DNA of 64,000 bases from Acidobacteriota bacterium (GCA_016713675.1 JADJOS010000001.1:496001-560000), one strand, 5' to 3'. Numbered from the stretch's first letter, positions 1-10,884 are shown. Notes: generated by a model not told the origin, from the letters alone. A program made the numbers and translations.

Positions 1-1
1 A

Positions 2-1501
2 GTAGCCTATTTCGACCGATATCCTGTTGGGCGGACGATGACTCGGCTGACCGGCGATGTCGATGCTCTCAATGAACTTTTCACCTCAGGTGTCATCGAT
101 GTGTTGGGCGATCTGGTCGTCATTTTCGCGATCATCGGGATGATGTTCTGGATGGATTGGAAGCTTGCCTTGGTCTCGCTGATCACAGTCCCACTCTTGT
201 TCACGGCCACAAATTGGTTTCGCAAGCACGCCCGGAATGGTTTCGACAAAGTTCGGACCCGAAGTGCCAAGCTCAACGCATTTCTTCAAGAATACATTTC
301 TGGTGCTCAAACCGTTCAGCTATTCAATGCTGAGGATAAAGCAAAAAAGCGATTCTCCGAGATCAACGACGATTATCGCAATGCGAATATTGAGACCATT
401 TATTACTACGCGATATTTTATCCGTTGGTCGACTTCATTGGGGCGATCGGCATTGCGATGGTCATCTTTGCTTATGGTTACGAAAGCTTGAGTGGAATGT
501 CTGCGGCCGGTGCCGGGCTTACGGTCGGTATCCTTGCTTCATTTATCCAGTACTCGCTGCAGCTGTTTCAGCCGATACGTGATCTTTCGGACAAGTTCAA
601 CGTGCTGCAGGCCGCAATCGTAGCTTCGCATCGCATCTTTATTTTGCTTGACCGCGACATTGAGGTCACCACACCGGCGGCGCCGAAACGCACGGGCAAA
701 GCGGTGGGCAAGATCGAATTTAAGAACGTTTGGTTCGCTTACAAAGAAGAAGATTGGGTCCTTAAGGATATTTCGTTCAAGGTCGATCTCGGTGAAAGTA
801 TTGCTCTTGTGGGCCATACAGGTTCAGGCAAATCGACAGTCACCAATCTGCTGATGCGGTTTTACGACATTCAGAAGGGATCGATCCTGCTCGATGGTGT
901 CGATATCCGCGAGTGGGATCTTCACGACCTGCGTTCGATCTTTGCGGTCGTTTTGCAGGACGTCTTTCTGTTTAGCGGGACGATCGAAAATAACATCAAA
1001 CTCGGCAATGATGAGATCGGTATGGAACGCGTCGAGTGGGCCGCGAAAGAAGTGCGGGCCGACGAATTCATTAAAAAGCTGGATGGCGGCTATTCCGCAG
1101 AGGTTCGTGAACGCGGTGCCGGCCTGTCAGTCGGGCAGAAGCAATTGATCTCATTCGCCCGTGCACTCGCCTTCGATCCGACGATATTGATCCTGGACGA
1201 GGCCACCAGCTCGATCGATACCGAGACCGAACAGCTTATCCAACGCGCCGTCGAACGCGTAATGGAAGGCCGAACGTCTCTGGTTGTCGCTCACCGTCTT
1301 TCGACGATCCAAAAATGCGACCGCATCATCGTTCTGCATCACGGCGAACTCCGCGAGATCGGTACGCATAATGAACTGTTGGCAAATCGAGGCCTTTATT
1401 GGCGTCTATACCAATTGCAGTATTCCGACGAGAAGCTGCACACTTCAGCTCCCGGATTTCTGACGCCGCCGCTGGGTGTCGAAAATGGAACACAAGGGTG
1501 A
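2..1501 (+). CDS. ABC exporter, fused permease-ATPase (5' end outside window)
   Basis: This is the C-terminal part of an MsbA/MdlB-type ABC exporter, a membrane transporter that moves a substrate across the inner membrane using ATP. The reading frame is already open at base 2, and the residues before the first ATG (YFDRYPVGRTMTRLTGDVD) match the conserved intracellular loop between transmembrane helices 2 and 3, so the gene starts upstream of the window. Several hydrophobic helices follow, then the nucleotide-binding domain with Walker A GHTGSGKST (about 812-838), signature LSVGQKQ (about 1124) and Walker B ILILDEATSSID (about 1189). It ends with TGA. The half-transporter architecture implies a homo- or heterodimer. 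A partner is likely just upstream, which cannot be seen. The substrate cannot be predicted. Confidence 0.93.
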   Translation, partial: VAYFDRYPVGRTMTRLTGDVDALNELFTSGVIDVLGDLVVIFAIIGMMFWMDWKLALVSLITVPLLFTATNWFRKHARNGFDKVRTRSAKLNAFLQEYISGAQTVQLFNAEDKAKKRFSEINDDYRNANIETIYYYAIFYPLVDFIGAIGIAMVIFAYGYESLSGMSAAGAGLTVGILASFIQYSLQLFQPIRDLSDKFNVLQAAIVASHRIFILLDRDIEVTTPAAPKRTGKAVGKIEFKNVWFAYKEEDWVLKDISFKVDLGESIALVGHTGSGKSTVTNLLMRFYDIQKGSILLDGVDIREWDLHDLRSIFAVVLQDVFLFSGTIENNIKLGNDEIGMERVEWAAKEVRADEFIKKLDGGYSAEVRERGAGLSVGQKQLISFARALAFDPTILILDEATSSIDTETEQLIQRAVERVMEGRTSLVVAHRLSTIQKCDRIIVLHHGELREIGTHNELLANRGLYWRLYQLQYSDEKLHTSAPGFLTPPLGVENGTQG

Positions 1502-1571
1502 ACTTTTTAATTAGGCTGCTCATTCAAATTTGTTTATAATTACGGGCAAATAAATTGCTCACTCTCAACCG

Positions 1572-2558
1572 ATGAATGATTCTCTCCAAAAATTAGCCGA
1601 TTCGATGATCGCCGGTATTTACGCCGGTTGCTACGAAAACGAGCCTAATTTTGGTGTTTCGGCTGACACATTCAACGCGTCGCTAAACAAGACCGCCGCG
1701 AAATATCTCTTTGCCGCCTCGTCTGAGCCCGTTACAGAATCAGACCTTCGGGAATTTCTCGGTCAGATCCAGGCAGACGATCTGTTTATGGCTCTCGCCT
1801 GCTCGGCTGGCAATGAACGTGCCTGGTGGGAATTTGATCAGCAGCACCGGTCCTACATGGAACGCGTCGCCCGTCACCTCGCCAAGACCGACATCGACGC
1901 TCAGGAAGTTATCGACAGTGTTTACGTCGAATTATATGGAACACGCGTGGTTGACGGTGAACGCGTCTCAAAATTTGCAACCTACAGCGGCCGTGGCTCT
2001 CTTCGCGGTTGGCTCCGGACGGTAATATGGCATTCAGTCGTCGATCTCCATCGTGCTAGCCACGACGAAGTTTCGCTCGACGAAATGACCGAGACGATCG
2101 GTGAAGGTGCCGCTCACGCCAATTTTGCGGCTCCACCATCCGGCGGCGAAGATGCCGTTTTCGAAGAGATGGCCGTCAATCGCTACCGAACCGCCACGGT
2201 GTCGTCTCTTAACAACGCTTTCCGCTCACTCGACGATCACGAACGGCTCTTGCTGATGTACTACCACGTCGATAATCTAAAGCTGCGAGAGATCTCGCGA
2301 CTGGTTGAAAACGAAACTTCGCCGCTCCGCGGATGGTTCCAGCGAAAGTCTGCAACGCGCGACCAGCCCGGAGCCAAGATCCACGAATCGACCGTAATGC
2401 GTTGGCTCGAAAAGAGTTATGCCAAAGTGCTGCAGCTTTTCCGCGACGAACTTACCAATGTTCACAATCTCAAAAAGGAGGAGATCGAGATCTGTCTTGG
2501 CCTTGCAACACAAGACCTTTCCGGCGGCGATATTTATCGAAACTTGACGGCAAAATGA
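1572..2558 (+). CDS. ECF-like RNA polymerase sigma factor with N-terminal extension and region-4 insertion
   Basis: A 328-residue sigma-70 family protein that would direct RNA polymerase to a specific set of promoters. Region 2 lies at about residues 75-165 and carries the typical FATYSGRGSLRGWLR block. Region 4 lies at about residues 215-310, with the helix-turn-helix split into LKLREISRLV and HESTVMRWLEKSYAKV. About 25 residues (ETSPLRGWFQRKSATRDQP) sit between those helices, which is longer than a normal ECF HTH turn. An extra segment of about 75 residues precedes region 2. The zinc-type anti-sigma gene follows after about 100 bp on the same strand, so the two probably form a regulatory pair. 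The signal it responds to is not visible. Confidence 0.85.
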   Translation: MNDSLQKLADSMIAGIYAGCYENEPNFGVSADTFNASLNKTAAKYLFAASSEPVTESDLREFLGQIQADDLFMALACSAGNERAWWEFDQQHRSYMERVARHLAKTDIDAQEVIDSVYVELYGTRVVDGERVSKFATYSGRGSLRGWLRTVIWHSVVDLHRASHDEVSLDEMTETIGEGAAHANFAAPPSGGEDAVFEEMAVNRYRTATVSSLNNAFRSLDDHERLLLMYYHVDNLKLREISRLVENETSPLRGWFQRKSATRDQPGAKIHESTVMRWLEKSYAKVLQLFRDELTNVHNLKKEEIEICLGLATQDLSGGDIYRNLTAK

Positions 2559-2660
2559 TCGCTCACGCTCGTCTAGTTTAAGGAGATCAAGTCGCATACA
2601 AAATACTTACGCAAAAAGTTTTGCGATCTGCGTCTAGTATTCGGGAGGTTCATAATTGAG

Positions 2661-3077
2661 ATGGGAAACATAGAAAAGATCAACAATACGGACGAGAGGT
2701 TCCAGGCATTGCTTGGCAGTTTCCTTCGCGGACGCTCGTCGAACGAAGCAACTGTTAGCCATCTCGATCAGGACACTCTCAGTGCATTTGCCGAGGGCAA
2801 CATCACGGAGCGCGAAGCCGCGCCGGTTGTCAGCCACCTTGCCGATTGCAATTATTGCCGGCACATCACCTCCGAACTTGTCCGGCTCGACCTCGCATTT
2901 GCCGAAAACGACAACAGTGCCCTGCTCGTCTCCGACCGCGCACCAGCAAAAGTTTCAGAAGTATTGAGCGGAATACTCTCACGGATATTCGGATCTGCCG
3001 ACTCGGCCGTATTCGCTCACCAGGAACCTGATAATGATGAGAAAGCTTCTGAAGACGAAACGAAAGACGACAAATAG
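2661..3077 (+). CDS. Soluble zinc-binding anti-sigma factor (ZAS/zf-HC2 type)
   Basis: A 138-residue protein with the anti-sigma zinc motif HLADCNYC (H-x3-C-x2-C) at about residues 58-65, in the usual helical ZAS context. It follows the ECF sigma gene in the same direction, the standard arrangement for a sigma/anti-sigma pair, so it is inferred to bind and hold that sigma factor. No transmembrane segment is present, and the C-terminus is very acidic (DNDEKASEDETKDDK). This fits a cytoplasmic sensor, perhaps redox-responsive as in RsrA/ChrR, rather than a membrane-spanning one. A GGGAGG lies about 13 bases before the ATG, which is long spacing, so the start could be slightly different. Confidence 0.78.
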   Translation: MGNIEKINNTDERFQALLGSFLRGRSSNEATVSHLDQDTLSAFAEGNITEREAAPVVSHLADCNYCRHITSELVRLDLAFAENDNSALLVSDRAPAKVSEVLSGILSRIFGSADSAVFAHQEPDNDEKASEDETKDDK

Positions 3078-3724
3078 AGATCGCCATCGATGGATTACGA
3101 GGCTGCCGGAAATTCGCTTTCCCGGCAGCTTCTTAGTTTCTATATTTGATCGACTTGCTTCACGTCGGGGAATCGGCAATTCTCACCGCTCAAAGAAATT
3201 GCGCCTACTATATGCATCTGAGCTTGAATAATTGCATATACGGAACGCCTCGCTATCTATGATATACTTCTTATTGGCCTCAAAATTATCGCAGCGAAGA
3301 GGCGTGATCTTTGAAAAAATAGGTGGTCTAGGGCAAAGGAGGTCGGGGAAAACTTGTCCCAAAGAGACTTCGCCAGCCGAAATTGTTAAGCCTACTGTTT
3401 CCAGCAGTTTAGCTTTTTTTTGATCCGCGGAGATTTTTTTCAGATTTTGGCGAAAATTTCACGGTCAAACACTGCAACTCTATTGTTTTCAGTTACTTCC
3501 CTGTCCCAGACATGAGCGGGACAACTGCGGGACAAGATATTAAAGTTTTGGCCAATTTTTCCCGTGAGAGCGAGGAATAGTACGCCGTGCGAAACTAGTT
3601 TCGGGCATTGATCCGGATAGAGGCGGCATGGTCGATACGATCGAAAATTCGATCCGCTTTGAAGAGAATTGTTGTTTATAGATTTTGTTCGCGTTAAAGT
3701 TTATAATCCAGCAATAGGAAAAAG
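3078..3724 (+). other. Long intergenic gap before ribA
   Basis: About 650 bp with no convincing gene. The 63-codon frame at 3232-3423 has no ribosome binding site and a composition unlike the neighbours. An imperfect hairpin at about 3387-3409 followed by a run of T (3415-3422) could be a terminator for the sigma/anti-sigma pair. A perfect 14-bp palindrome, CGAAACTAGTTTCG, lies at 3590-3603. I saw no FMN-riboswitch-like sequence. Confidence 0.5.
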
Positions 3725-4375
3725 ATGCTAGAAAACTCCGGTCAACCTGAAAGCAGTCCCGATTGCCGGGGGGCCTCCCGCACAGTCACTGTCGAACGTG
3801 TGGCCACTGCCAAACTGCCAACGCAGATCGGCGAGTTCAACATCACCGGTTACCGCTCGCTCACCAGCGATGAGGAGTTTGTTGTCATTTATAAGGGCGA
3901 GATGGAGGCAGACGTGCCGACTCTTGTACGTATTCACTCGCAGTGTCTGACGGGTGACGTCTTCGGATCGATCAAATGCGATTGCGGCCCGCAGCTTCAC
4001 AAGGCGATGGAAATGATCGAGGCCGAAGGCCGCGGAGCTATCGTCTATCAACAGCAGGAAGGCCGCGGCATCGGCATCATAAACAAGATCCGGGCCTACG
4101 CACTGCAGGACGAAGGTGCCGATACTGTCGAGGCCAATGAGCAGCTCGGATTCGCAGTGGACAGCCGAGATTATCAGCAGTGTGCCGAGATCTTGTTCGA
4201 TCTTGGATTATGCAAGGTCCGCGTGATCTCTAACAATCCCGACAAATTGAAAGCTCTTGAAACAGCCGGACTCAGGATAGTTGAACGAATTCCGATCGAA
4301 GTGGCAGCCGAGAAGCCCGCAGCCCATTATATGAGGACAAAAAAGGAAAAAATGGGCCATTTGATCAATTTTTGA
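3725..4375 (+). CDS. ribA: GTP cyclohydrolase II
   Basis: Catalyses the first step of riboflavin synthesis: GTP to 2,5-diamino-6-ribosylamino-pyrimidinone 5'-phosphate, formate and pyrophosphate. The zinc ligands C-x10-C-x-C are at residues 74, 85 and 87 (CLTGDVFGSIKCDCG). The catalytic region QQQEGRGIGIINKIRAYALQ and the guanine-recognition region follow. At 216 residues it is a stand-alone RibA, not fused to a RibB domain. AGGA sits 5 bases before the ATG. It is a single gene, and no other riboflavin gene is visible nearby. Confidence 0.95.
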   Translation: MLENSGQPESSPDCRGASRTVTVERVATAKLPTQIGEFNITGYRSLTSDEEFVVIYKGEMEADVPTLVRIHSQCLTGDVFGSIKCDCGPQLHKAMEMIEAEGRGAIVYQQQEGRGIGIINKIRAYALQDEGADTVEANEQLGFAVDSRDYQQCAEILFDLGLCKVRVISNNPDKLKALETAGLRIVERIPIEVAAEKPAAHYMRTKKEKMGHLINF

Positions 4376-4632
4376 TTCGAAAAATCCAAATTCGTGAATA
4401 TATTACGATAAATTGAAATCCCGCATTGAAATTCGCTCATCATCCCGCAGGTAACCCTGACGACAAGTCATTTGTTTTCAACACTTTAACATCCAACACC
4501 GCAATGGTTTCCCAATGGCTTCAGAATTGCATTAAGTAAGGTGTATTTTGCGCATCGGTTGAGTATTTTAAATGGTTTGATCGATTCGCTTATGTATTTA
4601 ACTTCACGACTCTAATTTTTTAGGAGATAAAA

Positions 4633-7600
4633 ATGAACAAGAACTTCAAATTTATTACCGCAGCTCTTTCGCTGGTCTTTTGCTTCACGGCAATTGCATT
4701 CGGCCAAAAGACCACGGGTAATGTTGAAGGAACCGTAACTGACCCGAATGGTGCCGTCGTAGCCGGCGCAACGGTGACGTTAAGGGCATCGGGATCAACC
4801 TCTGGTTTTTCTGCGACGACCACATCGAGAGATGACGGCTTCTTTCAATTTTCACAGATCGCTCCGGGCTCATACACCATGACCTCGACGGCGACAAACT
4901 TTAAGCGAACCACCCAGGAGATCCAGGTTTCGGTCGACAAAACGACCAACGTAAGCCCGAAACTCGAAGTCGGTGCTGGTGAGGTTACGGTCGAAGTCAC
5001 ATCTGACTCGGCTGTTAGTATCGATCTTGGCAATACCAAGGTTGACACGACCATCACCAAACGCATCATCGAAGATCTTCCTGCAGGCGTTACCTTTGCT
5101 TCGTTGCTCAAGATCGCTCCGAATGTCCGTCCGGAACTCGGCGGATTTCAGATTGACGGCGCCAGCGGATCGGAAAACGTGTTCATCATCGATGGACAGG
5201 AAGTTACTAACTTCCGTACCGGTTCACTCGACGGGAACTTCAACATTCCTTTCGAAATGGTTCAGGAAGTACAGGTAAAATCGACCGGTTACGAAGCTGA
5301 ATACGGCGGAGCTACCGGTGGTATCGTCAACGTTGTCACCTCTGGTGGTAATGACAAATGGCGTGGATCGTTCGGTTCGTCCTTCCGAGTCGCAAAATTC
5401 CAGGGTGACCGTCGTGCGATCCTGGGTTCGTTCAACGTCGGCGGTGTCACGAACACGGCCGGTGCAACGACCTATTTCCAGCCGCCCAATGACGGCGGAA
5501 CTTCTTTCTATCCGACTGCTTCGTTCAGCGGCCCGATCGCCAAAGGCAAACTTTGGTTCTCTGGTTCGTATGCACCGCAGATCGATGATGTAACACGTGA
5601 CATTACGTATTTCATCACAACCGATCCGGGCAGCAGCGCACTTAACCCTGCGACGCGTGCGGTCGCTCCTGCAGGTACCGTTCGCTATCAGAGCAATACC
5701 CGTCAGGAGAATATGTTTGGTCGTTTGGATGCACAGCCGTTCAAGAGACTTCGCATGTTTGCAACATTCCTTTACAACCCGCCGGTTCAGGACGGCCTGC
5801 TTCCGGGAACGACCGAAGGCCTTAACGGCTCTCCGGCACCTGTCAATTACGGCGGCACCATTGGAACGCTTGTCGGTCCTGACCTTTATGGCCAGTATGG
5901 TGGACGTCAGAACGCCAACGCGTTCAACTCAGGCGCAACCTGGAATCCGACCAACTGGGCGATTCTGAACTTCCGCTTCGGCCGAAGCTTCCTGAATGAA
6001 AAACTTGGCTCATATTCAGTTCCGCGTATAACCCGAGTGCTTTGCTCTCAGGTTTCGGGGCCTGCTACCGCCGCTTTGACCGGTTGCACCCAGGGCTTCC
6101 AGAACGTTTCCACTAACTCACAGGTTAGCTACGACGTTTCGACCCGTACCACATTTGATGCTGATGCCGGATTTGTTGGCTTAAATGCCGGCGGACGTCA
6201 CAATATCAAATTCGGTTACCAGTTGAACCGCTTGTTCAATACCGTTGATCGCGGATACGCGGACCTCGGCCTCATTCAGTTGTTCTATGGCCGTTTGGTC
6301 AACGCACTTGACGGTGGAGCAACCCCGTCAGGACCGCTTTGCCCGACCGCACCTGCTCCGCCGACCCCTGGCTGTGTACTCGGATCTGGTCTGATGACCC
6401 GTTTCGGCACGGTCGGAGAAGCCAGCAGCGACAACCACGGTTTGTTCGTTCAGGACAGCTGGCAGGTTAACAGCCGCTTGACGCTCAACCTCGGTGTCCG
6501 TATCGAAAACGAACAGGTCCCGAGCTTTGGCCCGGCTGCAACTTCGCAGGCGATCACCTTTGGTTGGGGCGACAAGATCTCACCCCGCATCGGTGGTGCA
6601 TTTGACCTGACCGGTGATGGCAAGACCAAATTGATTGCTAACTATGGTTGGTTCTATGACCGCTTCAAGTATGAACTGCCCCGCGGTTCGTTTGGCGGCG
6701 ATTTCTTCCGTCGTGATTTCTTTGACCTCACGCCGGCTCGCGGCTACAACTACCTCGGTTACACTTACGCCAACATTCTCGGCAACACGCCGGATATCCT
6801 TGGTGGACAGTGCCCGATCGTTGGCGGTACCGGATATTCGATCTGTCAGCGTGATTTCCGTATCGCGACGAACATCATCGGAGCCGATATCTTTGAATCA
6901 GGCGGTATCGATCCTGACATCAAGGCCGCTCGTCAGAGCGAATACACATTCGGACTTGAGCGACAGCTTGGCCAGAACTTTGTTCTTGCCGGACGTTACA
7001 CGCACAAGCAGGTTGACCGTGCTATCGAAGACGTCGGCGTTTTCAACGCTCAAGGTTCGGAAGCATACATCATCGGAAACCCGGGACTTGGCCTCGTTTG
7101 CGAAATTTCGCGTCAGGGCAACTATCCTTGCACGAAAGCTAATCGTAAATACGATGCTATCGAAGTTCGTTTGGACAAACGTGCTACTAACTACTTCTTC
7201 AATATTAACTACACCTGGAGCCGTCTATTCGGTAACTACTCAGGTTTGGCAAGTACTGACGAAGGCGGACGTAACAGCCCGAACGTAAACCGTTACTTCG
7301 ACCTTCCGCCCCTCGGCTTCACCGCTGACGGCGATCCGGATAACGGACTTCTTGCAACAGATCGTACGCATGTCGTCAAGGCATACGGCGGTTATTCATT
7401 TGATTGGAAGAGCAACGGTGTCAACCGCACCAGCGTCAATGCTTTCACGACCATCCAGTCGGGAACTCCGTTGACCACGATCTACAATCTGTACAGCTTG
7501 GGAACCACGATCCTCAACGGACGCGGAGACCTCGGCCGAACAGAAATGTTTACGGAAACCGACATCGGTATCAATCATCGCTACAAGTTCGGACGTGACA

Positions 7601-8000
7601 ATCGCTTCGCTATCGAAGGATTCCTCGATATCCGCAACTTGTTCAATGAAAGCAATGTACTTGGAGTACAGAATAACATTAGCGGAGTAAACTTTGCTGG
7701 TGGACTGCTATACGGGCGGCGTAGCGGGCCAGCAACCCCAATGCTGGTAATCCTTCGACGCGCTGGTCCTTGGCGGCTGCACCACATGTCAGGGTGAACT
7801 TCAGGTATTCCAGACAATATTCAACGGTACTGGAATTAGCCAGTTTGTGCTGAATTATATCAACAATAAATTGGCGTTCCTTTGGTCACCTGGGCCTTGT
7901 CCAGACACCTCAAGCCAACCGTACGCTCAACACGTACGGTCAGCCTAACTCATTCCAGGCTGGACGTGACGTCCGCTTTGGATTCCGTTTCTACTTCTAA
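4633..8000 (+). CDS. TonB-dependent receptor, Oar-like, C-terminus frameshifted
   Basis: A large outer-membrane receptor. It has a signal peptide ending at about residue 24 (AIAFGQ), a carboxypeptidase-regulatory-like domain (about 28-110, GNVEGTVTDPNGAVVAGATV), a plug domain (about 130-235, with IDGASGSENVFIIDGQEV) and a long beta-barrel rich in aromatic-glycine strands. The ribosome binding site is AGGAG, 6 bases upstream of the ATG. The open frame stops at 7797, but good barrel sequence continues in a second frame (about 7750-7945) and finishes in a third with the typical terminal strand AGRDVRFGFRFYF and TAA at 7998-8000. At least two indels are therefore needed to rebuild the gene. A strong terminator follows. 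The ligand is unknown. Confidence 0.88.
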
Positions 8001-8022
8001 ATTATAGTTTAAGAAACGCTTT

Positions 8023-8053
8023 GGGCCTGTCCGGCAACGGACAGGCCCTTTTT
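8023..8053 (+). terminator. Rho-independent terminator of the TonB receptor gene
   Basis: A perfect 11-bp stem, GGGCCTGTCCG (8023-8033) with CGGACAGGCCC (8038-8048), closes a GCAA tetraloop and is followed by TTTTTA. It lies 23 bases after the reconstructed stop codon, which supports 8000 as the true gene end. Confidence 0.93.
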
Positions 8054-8387
8054 ATTTCCCGACATGCATATCCATATTGACCGGACTCAAGGTCGTCGAC
8101 AGATGTCCTGCTCCGGCAATATGATTGGCTTGGCGTTACCCGGAACTGAGCATATCTCCGGAACCCCTTAGGCAGATATCGCACACTGCATCGAGCAAGC
8201 TATCGGAAAGATATTCGTTGATGTTGCAGCGATCCTGATACAGCTCAAACTCGGTTCACTTGAAGAATTATGACAAATACGGGGTTTGAACACTCCGCCG
8301 GTCATTCGTATCCGATGAGAAGTTGGGGAGGTCTTGCGAGAAGAACGATCGGAAACTCTCGGAGCGGAGATGATCCTTCCTGGGCAT
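8054..8387. other. Intergenic region between two convergent terminators
   Basis: About 330 bp between the terminator of the plus-strand receptor and that of the minus-strand TPR gene. The short open frames here lack ribosome binding sites and recognisable motifs. I see no gene, RNA or repeat that I can support. Confidence 0.5.
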
Positions 8388-8417
8388 AAAAAAGAGGCTG
8401 TCTTGCCAGACAGCCTC
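8388..8417 (-). terminator. Rho-independent terminator of the TPR gene
   Basis: Read on the minus strand, a 10-bp stem, GAGGCTGTCT with AGACAGCCTC (8394-8417), closes a 4-base loop and is followed by six T residues. It is 27 bases past the stop of the TPR gene. Confidence 0.92.
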
Positions 8418-8443
8418 ATATACCGGTCAGATCTGAAACAATA

Positions 8444-9467
8444 TCAATTCGAAGGCTTTGATTTAGCTCTAAGATCCGCGATCAGCTTTTTGGTCTTCTT
8501 TTCATCTTCACCCGTAGCTCCGCTTGTTTTGAGGTAAAGTTCAAGTTCCGCCGCGGCCTCGCCATATTTCTTCATATCGTTTGCATATAGCTGGGCAAGT
8601 TCCTTATGGATCTCCGGCACCTTGGACGCTGAGAGCTTTTTAGCAAGCAGATAATGAGTTTCCGCGTCGGCAAAATTGCTGTCACGCCGCTCGATCTTGC
8701 CCATAAGCATCAGTACCTGCAGCGATCCGGGAGCCATCGAAAGCGCTTCTTTCGTAGCGGTTCTCGCAGCCTTATTGTACTTATCGCCAAGGTTGTAAAA
8801 GTCAAAACCCAGGTAATAGAAAGATGTTGCACTTTTCGGATTGATCTCGACTGCCTTCAAAAATACTCCGGCAGACTCGAGATACTGTTTTCTCACAAAT
8901 AACTCCGTTCCGAAACGATGAAGCATTGTAGTAGTTTGGAAATAGCTCAAGGGCTTTCTTTATTCCTTGAAAAGCTTCCGAATCGCGTTTACTTGCAAAA
9001 TCCTTCAAGGCCTGATCATATGAATCCTTGGCGGCCTTTGGAATATCCTGCGCGAACACAACACCCATTTCCGACTCCTTAAGCCCGCCTTTCTTCGGCT
9101 GAAGGAAAAAATCCTGGACAATGGTCGAAACTCCCTCGGTGCCTCTGACGGTCATCGTTTAGATCTCGATCGGGACGTCCTGATCCGCAAGATCATATCG
9201 GAACGCGAGAACACGTATTGTGAAGCGTCCGTCACTCAATCCGCCAAAGTAGTATCGACCGGTGGCATCGGTCTTGGTACGATTGAGCGATTGATAGAGA
9301 TCATTCAATATCTCGACATCCACGTCAGGCAATGGGTTTCGCTGCTTGTCGTAGACCGTGCCCTGCACACTACTCGCAACGGGCGTACCCGCGGAACCTA
9401 ATACAGCCCCGGCAGCCAATAATGACACGGCAGAGATCATAAGTAGTCGTTTGTAAATTGGTTTCAT
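8444..9467 (-). CDS. Secreted carboxypeptidase-regulatory-domain/TPR protein, interrupted
   Basis: Three collinear minus-strand pieces make one protein. Piece 1 (9467-9159) has a signal peptide (MKPIYKRLLMISAVSLLAAG) and a carboxypeptidase-regulatory-like fold (VQGTVYDKQRNPLPDVDVEI ... GRYYFGGLSDGRFTIRV). Piece 2 (from 9155) is in the same frame, separated only by an in-frame TAA at 9159-9161. Piece 3, ending at 8444, is entered by a frameshift near 8935 and contains TPR helices (FLKAVEINPKSATSFYYLG). The expected total is about 340 residues. GGAGG lies just before the first ATG. The protein should be periplasmic or surface-associated, with a protein-protein interaction role. Its partner is unknown. 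The breaks could be consensus errors (favoured) or true decay. Confidence 0.75.
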
Positions 9468-9591
9468 TGCAACCTCCAGGTAATAAGAACGAAATTGATA
9501 GGAAGAGTGAATTATATCATCAACCTATTTTGATGTGTAGTTTTCGCCTTATCCTGTTAAAATTCGAGCTTAGACCTCGGGATAATTCGTT

Positions 9592-10884
9592 ATGAGCAAA
9601 CACGGACGAGAGCGGATCTATCGAGATTCGGTGCACAATATTATTCGCGTCGGTAATGGTTCGACCGATGGTCAATTGCTCGTGTCGCTGATCGACACCC
9701 CGGAATTTCAGCGGCTGCCGTGTCCGGCAGCTAGGGCTAGCGTATTTTGCATATCAATCGGCAGAACATTCACGATTTACGCATTCACTTGGAGCATTGC
9801 ATCTGGCAACGCGTTCACTCGATCGTTTGCGGCTGAGATATTCGATCAGCGGCGAGGAATATTCCGCAGTGCGGATCGCCGCACTTCTGCATGACGTAGG
9901 CCACGGTCCGTATTCACATGTTGTTGAGTCGATCCTCGGTTTCCATCACGAGCAATTTTCGATCGACTCGATATTGAGCACCGAAACCGCGATAGGCCGC
10001 CTGTTGTATGATCACTCCCCTGATCTTGCTGCGGACGTGGCGTCGATCATTCGCGGCGATTTTCGCCGGCGGGCACTGGCTCAGCTTGTATCGTCACAAC
10101 TCGATGTCGACCGAATGGACTATTTGCTCCGAGACAGCTTGATGACCGGTGCCAAATACGGCATCTACGACCTTGAGTGGATCATAAAATCGATCGAGAT
10201 CAACGAGGCCGAGGACCATCTTTATATCTCAGCTCCGGGCATTTATGCCGTCGAAGATTATCTGCAGGCGAGGTACTATATGTTTCGTCAGGTCTATTTT
10301 CACCGAACGCTTCGATCAGCTGAGGCCGTGCTCAAACTGCTGCTTAGACGTGCCCTTCAGCTGTTTCGTAACGGTGGAGATGTTTGGTACCGGCCCAATA
10401 CGCCATTCGAAAATGTACTTCGCGGACAGAAATTGACTTTGACCGAACACCTCGCCCTCGATGATACTGACGTGCTCTTTTATATCAAGCAATGGCGCAC
10501 ATCGACGGACCAGATACTCGCCGACCTGTCCTCGCGGTTTCTCGACCGTCGGCTTTTCAAAGCATTCGATCTTGATATGCCGGCCGAGACAAGGCCGGCA
10601 TTTATCGAAGGCGTCCGTCAAGTTGTCAAAGACCACGGCTTCGATCCCGATTATTACGTGATCGAGGACGAAGCGGAAATTCGGATCATTATTTTTATAC
10701 CAAGGACAAATCGGACGCCAAAGATCTGATATATGTCGAGCACGGTTTTGCTAAGCCGTCGATCCGCGAGATATCTGAGGTCAGCGCAGCCGTTCGAGGA
10801 CTACAAGAGGGCTATTCGCTTCACCGTATTTGTTTTCCTTCCGAGCTAAAAAATGAGATCGGCCGGCTTTATCATAAAAACTAA
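9592..10884 (+). CDS. HD-domain phosphohydrolase (dNTPase-like family), frameshifted twice
   Basis: The protein begins with the family-typical RIYRDSVHNIIRV block. It continues, after an indel near 9715, as VRQLGLAYFAYQSAEHSRFTHSLG (broken across frames) and carries the metal-binding HD core LLHDVGHGPYSHVVE with the downstream helix QLDVDRMDYLLRDS. A second indel near 10680 restores the first frame for the C-terminus (YVEHGFAKPSIREISEVSA), ending with TAA at 10882-10884. The length of about 430 residues and the motif order fit the HD superfamily proteins related to dGTPases and SAMHD1, which hydrolyse nucleotides using a His/Asp-bound metal. The exact substrate is not predictable. The end overlaps the next gene by about 30 bases. 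Confidence 0.82.

Noticed and set aside
8160..8275. Short plus-strand stretch with a helix-like translation (IGKIFVDVAAILIQLKLGSL)
   Set aside because: No start codon or ribosome binding site, and it lies between two terminators. It could be a gene remnant but cannot be supported.
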